A stretch of DNA of 64,000 bases, taken from assembly GCF_017589465.1 (NCBI RefSeq), contig NZ_JAELYA010000001.1, positions 620,001 to 684,000 of the forward strand, given 5' to 3'. A program made the position numbers and the translations under genes. Below are positions 61,887 to 64,000 of this stretch, one piece after another. The notes below the pieces were generated by a model. The model did no database searches. It was not told the DNA's origin and saw only the letters and a list, made by a program, of their open reading frames with translations. The stretch is from Pseudomonas schmalbachii (GTDB lineage: Bacteria; Pseudomonadota; Gammaproteobacteria; Pseudomonadales; Pseudomonadaceae). Each line of letters begins with the position of its first letter. The stretch's first letter is position 1.

Positions 61887-63269
61887 TCACTGCCCCTCGA
61901 ACCAGGCCAGCTTGTCGCGCAGTTGAACCACTTCGCCGACGATCACCAGCGTCGGCGCATGCACCTCATGCTCGGCCACCAGTTGCGGCAGGTTCGCCAG
62001 GGTGCCGGTGAATACCCGCTGGTGCACCGTGGTGCCTTGCTGTACCAGTGCCGCCGGCGTTTCCGCCGCGCGGCCGTGGCGGATCAGCTGTTCGCAGATC
62101 ACCGGCAGGCCCACCAGCCCCATGTAGAACACCAGGGTCTGTCCCGGCGCGACCAGATCCGCCCAGGGCAGGTCGGAGGTGCCATCCTTCAGGTGCCCGG
62201 TCACGAAGCGCACCGACTGCGCATAGTCGCGGTGAGTCAGCGGAATCCCGGCATAAGCCGCGCAACCGCTGGCCGCAGTGATGCCCGGCACCACCTGGAA
62301 CGGGATGCCGTTGGCCGCCAGTTCGTCGATTTCCTCGCCGCCACGACCGAAGATGAACGGATCGCCGCCCTTCAGGCGCAGCACGCGCTTGCCCTGGGAA
62401 GCCAGCTCCACCAGCAGCCGGTTGATTTCATCCTGCGGCACGGAGTGATCGGCACGGCGCTTGCCGACATACAGGCGGTCGGCATCGCGCCGGCACAGGT
62501 CGAGGATCGCCGGCGCCACCAGGCGGTCGTAGAGCACCACGTCGGCCTGCTGCATCAGGCGCAGGGCACGGAAGGTCAGCAGGTCCGGATCGCCCGGCCC
62601 AGCGCCGACCAGATAGACCTCGCCACGTGCCTCGGCCTGCCCGGCTTCGAGTTTTTCACTCAGCAGCCGCTCGGCCTCTGCCGGGCGACCGGAAAGCACG
62701 CGCTCGGCAATCGGCCCCTGGAATACGTCCTCCCAGAAGATCCGCCGCTGCTGCAATTCGGGCAGACGCTGCTTCACCGCATCGCGGAAGCGACTGGCCA
62801 GCCCGGCGAGCTGGCCGTAGGTCGCCGGAATCCAGGTTTCCAGCTTGGCCCGCAGCAGCCGCGCCAGCACCGGCGCATCGCCGCCGCTGGAAACCGCCAC
62901 GATCAGCGGGGAACGGTCGACGATGGCCGGGAAGATCACGCTGCATAGCGCCGGAGCGTCGACCACATTGACCGGCACGCCCCGCGCATGGGCATCGCGC
63001 GAAACCCGGGCGTTGAGCGGCTCGTCGTCGGTTGCGGCGATTACCAGCATGCAATCGACCAGATCGCCCTCGGTATAGCCACGCTCGCACAGCTCGCCCT
63101 GCCCCTGCTCCACCAGTTCGCGCAGCTCCGGATGAACCTCCGGAGCGACTACGCGCAGCAGCGCACCGGCGTCGTTGAGCAGGCGCGCCTTGCGCAGTGC
63201 GACCTCGCCGCCGCCGACCAGAAGGGCCCGGCGACCGCGCAGGTTATGGAACAGCGGCAGGTAGTCCAT
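61887..63269 (-). CDS. cysG: Siroheme synthase CysG
   Basis: A 460-residue trifunctional enzyme. N-terminal precorrin-2 dehydrogenase/ferrochelatase ([26 protein letters not shown]) and C-terminal uroporphyrinogen-III methylase ([48 protein letters not shown]). It makes siroheme for sulfite and nitrite reductase from uroporphyrinogen III. It lies one base after serS. Confidence 0.96.
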   Translation of the reverse strand: MDYLPLFHNLRGRRALLVGGGEVALRKARLLNDAGALLRVVAPEVHPELRELVEQGQGELCERGYTEGDLVDCMLVIAATDDEPLNARVSRDAHARGVPVNVVDAPALCSVIFPAIVDRSPLIVAVSSGGDAPVLARLLRAKLETWIPATYGQLAGLASRFRDAVKQRLPELQQRRIFWEDVFQGPIAERVLSGRPAEAERLLSEKLEAGQAEARGEVYLVGAGPGDPDLLTFRALRLMQQADVVLYDRLVAPAILDLCRRDADRLYVGKRRADHSVPQDEINRLLVELASQGKRVLRLKGGDPFIFGRGGEEIDELAANGIPFQVVPGITAASGCAAYAGIPLTHRDYAQSVRFVTGHLKDGTSDLPWADLVAPGQTLVFYMGLVGLPVICEQLIRHGRAAETPAALVQQGTTVHQRVFTGTLANLPQLVAEHEVHAPTLVIVGEVVQLRDKLAWFEGQ

Positions 63270-63270
63270 C

Positions 63271-64000
<730 letters not shown>

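Overview
The window is from a Pseudomonas aeruginosa-type chromosome. The right end (57.5-64 kb) carries core genes in a familiar order: a BI-1 membrane protein, tusDCB-tusE, a YbiB-like protein, a glutathionyl-hydroquinone reductase, cysG and serS. A tRNA-Ser(UGA) gene at 57312-57399 (minus strand) marks the core boundary. Everything to its left is accessory DNA that appears to have entered in two steps at the 3' end of this tRNA.

1-16.2 kb is a defence island. On the minus strand, hsdM (type I methylase), hsdS (specificity), zorA, zorB, zorC, zorD and an McrB-like AAA+ GTPase (cut by the window edge) run almost without gaps. This is a complete type I Zorya system placed directly after a methylase-specificity pair; no hsdR or mcrC is visible and both may lie to the left. 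Next come a DUF4258-type small protein, a hypothetical gene, an ADP-ribosylglycohydrolase gene that seems to have lost its middle, a lipoprotein and a divergent WYL-domain regulator of the CapW/BrxR type. A palindromic candidate operator lies just before the regulator.

16.2-57.4 kb is an integrated temperate phage, bounded by 65-bp identical copies of the tRNA-Ser 3' part (16213-16277 and 57311-57375). Its plan is lambda-like, with a lambda-like head and a Mu-like contractile tail. Starting at the immunity region (43.3-44.2 kb), leftward transcription covers cro, a CII-like gene, O- and P-like replication genes full of GTTACG motifs, VRR-NUC and FtsK-gamma genes, a C4-like antisense RNA with a BRO-N antirepressor, then terminase, portal, protease-capsid fusion, sheath, tube, frameshifted chaperone, tape measure, tail fibre and baseplate. 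Rightward, the repressor gene is followed in the same operon by a HipA-like kinase and a DUF3037-like partner, a candidate lysogenic-conversion or defence module. A PemK/MazF-type toxin-antitoxin pair follows. A second operator-promoter block at 46946-47007, carrying the immunity-region palindrome, then drives an early operon with a phage CsrA, DUF3164, a DEDD exonuclease, a ribbon-helix-helix protein, an HNH protein, a DUF4224 protein and the integrase. The left end carries a SRAP/YedK gene next to a near-consensus LexA box.

The most interesting leads are the repressor-linked HipA-like kinase pair, the shared operator set that defines two phage control regions, the GTTACG/GTCAC motif cluster over the replication genes, the Zorya/HsdMS/McrB arrangement, and the absence of a recognisable endolysin from an otherwise complete phage. 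All functional statements are read from sequence and recalled family knowledge; no search was run.
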